A stretch of DNA of 23,171 nt, taken from contig USDH01000008.1 in NCBI GenBank assembly GCA_900553415.1, positions 1 to 23,171 on the forward strand, written 5' to 3'. A model generated the notes under the pieces. The model had not been told where the DNA came from and did not search any database. It was given only the letters and a program-made list of their open reading frames with translations. A program made the translations under genes and the position numbers. Positions 21,755 to 23,171 of the stretch are shown piece after piece; position 1 is the first letter of the stretch, and every line of letters begins with the position of its first letter. This stretch comes from an uncultured Collinsella sp. GTDB lineage: Bacteria; Actinomycetota; Coriobacteriia; Coriobacteriales; Coriobacteriaceae.

Positions 21755-23068
21755 CTACAGGCGCTCGCGAACCGCCTCGACGACGTTGGCCAGATCGGCA
21801 AGGACCTCTTCGTGGCTCTCCATGTCGCGCACCTTGACCTTGCCGGCGGCAAGCTCGTCGCCGCCCAGGACCAGGATGAGCTTGGCGCCCACCTTATCAG
21901 CCTGTTTAAACTGGGCCTTGAGCGAACGGCCCTGATAGTCGGCCTCGGTCACGATGCCTGCGGCGCGAAGCTCCTGCGTAATGGCAAAGACGTTCTGGCG
22001 CAGTTCCTTGCCGGCGTTGGCGACATAGACGCACGGGGCCTCATCGGCACCCAAATCGCTGCCAAAGGCCTGCAGGGCCAGCAGGGCGCGCTCAAAACCG
22101 ACGGCAAAGCCGACGCCCGCCGTGGGCTTGCCACCCTCGAGCTCGACCAGGCCATCGTAGCGGCCGCCGCCACCGATGGAGCCGACGCCGGCGCCGGGAG
22201 CCTCGACCTCAAAGACGGTGCGGGTGTAGTAGTCCAGACCACGCACCAGGGTGGGATCCTCGACATACTCGATACCGGCGGCATCCAGATAGCGCTTGAC
22301 CTGCTCGTAGTGCTCGCGGCACTCGTCGCACAGGTTGTCACCCATCAGCGGGGCCTCGGCCATGATCTCGCGGCAATGGTCGTTCTTGCAGTCGAAGGCA
22401 CGCAGCGGGTTGAGCTCGGCGCGCTCGCGGCACTCATCGCACATCTCGTCTGCGTGATCGAGGATGAACTGCTTAACCTGCTCGCGGTAAGCCGGACGGC
22501 ACTGGGCGTCACCCATCGAGTTGATGAGCAGACGAAGCTTGGAAAGATCGAAGCCCAGGCGCTTGTAGAACTCCATGAGCATGATGATGCACTCGGCGTC
22601 GGCAGCCGGATCGGGAGCGCCGAGCCACTCGATGCCCACCTGATGGAACTGGCGCAGGCGACCCTTCTGGGGACGCTCGCCGCGGAACATGGCCTCGGCG
22701 TAGTAAGCCTTAAACGGCGTGGAGCCCTGGGGCACCAGGTTGTTCTCGACGACGGCGCGCACCACGCCGGCCGTGCCCTCGGGACGAAGCGCCAGGCGCT
22801 GCTTGGGCTTGAGCTTGGTATCGGTACCCTCGGTAAAGACGCGCTCCAGGTTGGCGCCGCTAAACACGCGGAACATCTCCTTGCGCACGACGTCGGTCGA
22901 CTGGCCGATGCCGTGGACAAACACGTCCACCTGCTCGATGGCGGGCGTCTCGATGGGCTTAAAGCCAAACGGCTCGAATACGCCGGCCGCAATCTGCTGC
23001 ATCTTTTGCCAAGCGCGCATCTCGGCGCCGATAAGGTCGCGGGTTCCCTCCGCCTTCTGTGCCTGCAT
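21755..23068 (-). CDS. hisS: Histidyl-tRNA synthetase
   Basis: This 437-residue class II synthetase charges tRNA-His. Visible motifs: RPEGTAGVVRA, motif 2 FRGERPQKGRLRQFHQ (about 128-142), histidine-binding LVRGLDYYTRTVFE (about 274-287), GGGGRYDGL (about 299-307), and a C-terminal anticodon-binding domain. In the insertion domain three cysteine pairs (C210/C213, C227/C232, C247/C250) could bind zinc; similar pairs occur in other Gram-positive enzymes. The ATG at 23068 has AAAGG nine bases upstream; a TTG at 23074 in frame is less likely. A TATAAT box precedes it and a strong terminator follows, so it is a single-gene unit. Confidence 0.97.
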   Translation of the reverse strand: MQAQKAEGTRDLIGAEMRAWQKMQQIAAGVFEPFGFKPIETPAIEQVDVFVHGIGQSTDVVRKEMFRVFSGANLERVFTEGTDTKLKPKQRLALRPEGTAGVVRAVVENNLVPQGSTPFKAYYAEAMFRGERPQKGRLRQFHQVGIEWLGAPDPAADAECIIMLMEFYKRLGFDLSKLRLLINSMGDAQCRPAYREQVKQFILDHADEMCDECRERAELNPLRAFDCKNDHCREIMAEAPLMGDNLCDECREHYEQVKRYLDAAGIEYVEDPTLVRGLDYYTRTVFEVEAPGAGVGSIGGGGRYDGLVELEGGKPTAGVGFAVGFERALLALQAFGSDLGADEAPCVYVANAGKELRQNVFAITQELRAAGIVTEADYQGRSLKAQFKQADKVGAKLILVLGGDELAAGKVKVRDMESHEEVLADLANVVEAVRERL

Positions 23069-23110
23069 GGGCAAACACCTTTCTTTTGTATCGCGTCATA
23101 GGTAGTGGTC

Positions 23111-23116
23111 ATTATA
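23111..23116 (-). promoter_or_regulatory. hisS promoter -10 box
   Basis: A consensus TATAAT is read on the minus strand 42 bases before the hisS ATG. No clear -35 match lies 16-18 bases upstream. The short leader leaves no room for a T-box. Confidence 0.6.
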
Positions 23117-23171
23117 CGGCACAAACACAAACAGCGGCGGTGCATCTGACCGAACGAGGGTATGGGGACTC

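Noticed and set aside
23069..23171. T-box or riboswitch upstream of hisS
   Set aside because: The likely leader after the TATAAT box is only about 36 bases, too short for a T-box, and no conserved T-box sequence is visible before the window ends.
1..23171. CRISPR array, tRNA or rRNA genes, prophage or toxin-antitoxin module
   Set aside because: No regularly spaced repeats, cloverleaf-like sequence, phage gene or paired small toxin-antitoxin frames were recognised on reading both strands.

Overview
The window is GC-rich and densely coded. Its gene content and style suggest a Gram-positive gut anaerobe of the class Coriobacteriia, most likely Collinsella or a close relative. This is an inference from paired LytTR two-component systems, PEP carboxylase, carbamate kinase, a lactate-racemase-type gene beside an aquaglyceroporin, and SD-led genes with occasional GTG/TTG starts. 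No rRNA, tRNA or CRISPR array was recognised. Fifteen of the eighteen protein genes lie on the minus strand. The exceptions are an exported C39-like peptidase and the two transposase frames of an insertion sequence.

Layout by coordinate (minus-strand transcription runs right to left). 1-610: YfcE-type phosphoesterase between two terminators. 615-3931: glycosyltransferase, LytS-type kinase and LytTR regulator as one operon (ATGA overlap, then 72 bases). 3953-8722: a second, paralogous LytS/LytTR pair, followed downstream by a zinc-dependent phospholipase C-like protein and a UMF1-type MFS transporter, closed by a strong terminator. 8781-11641: APC permease followed by a metal-dependent amidohydrolase, probably one uptake-and-hydrolysis unit. 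11996-12997 (+): membrane-anchored C39-like peptidase with a REP-like palindrome at its stop codon. 13172-14134: carbamate kinase, with a long AT-rich upstream region. 14720-16168 (+): a complete IS3-family, IS150-group element inserted in the loop of a terminator-like palindrome. 16252-18310: aquaglyceroporin and nickel-pincer racemase LarA, an operon resembling the larA-larD pair. 18311-18683: a 127-base palindrome and a classical terminator. 18684-21509: PEP carboxylase. 21755-23068: histidyl-tRNA synthetase.

How the parts work together: LarA with the porin would move and racemise lactate or a related 2-hydroxyacid. The permease and amidohydrolase would take up and cleave a peptide-like or N-acyl compound. 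Carbamate kinase would draw ATP from carbamoyl phosphate. The two LytTR systems probably sense cell-envelope or metabolite signals and sit with envelope-type genes (glycosyltransferase, phospholipase-like protein).

The strongest unusual signals are structural: the IS in a hairpin loop, a perfect hairpin in the IS that both resembles a terminator and buries the transposase ribosome binding site, the long palindrome upstream of larA, terminator hairpins pressed against the next gene's start, and an NPA-to-NQA change in the porin.
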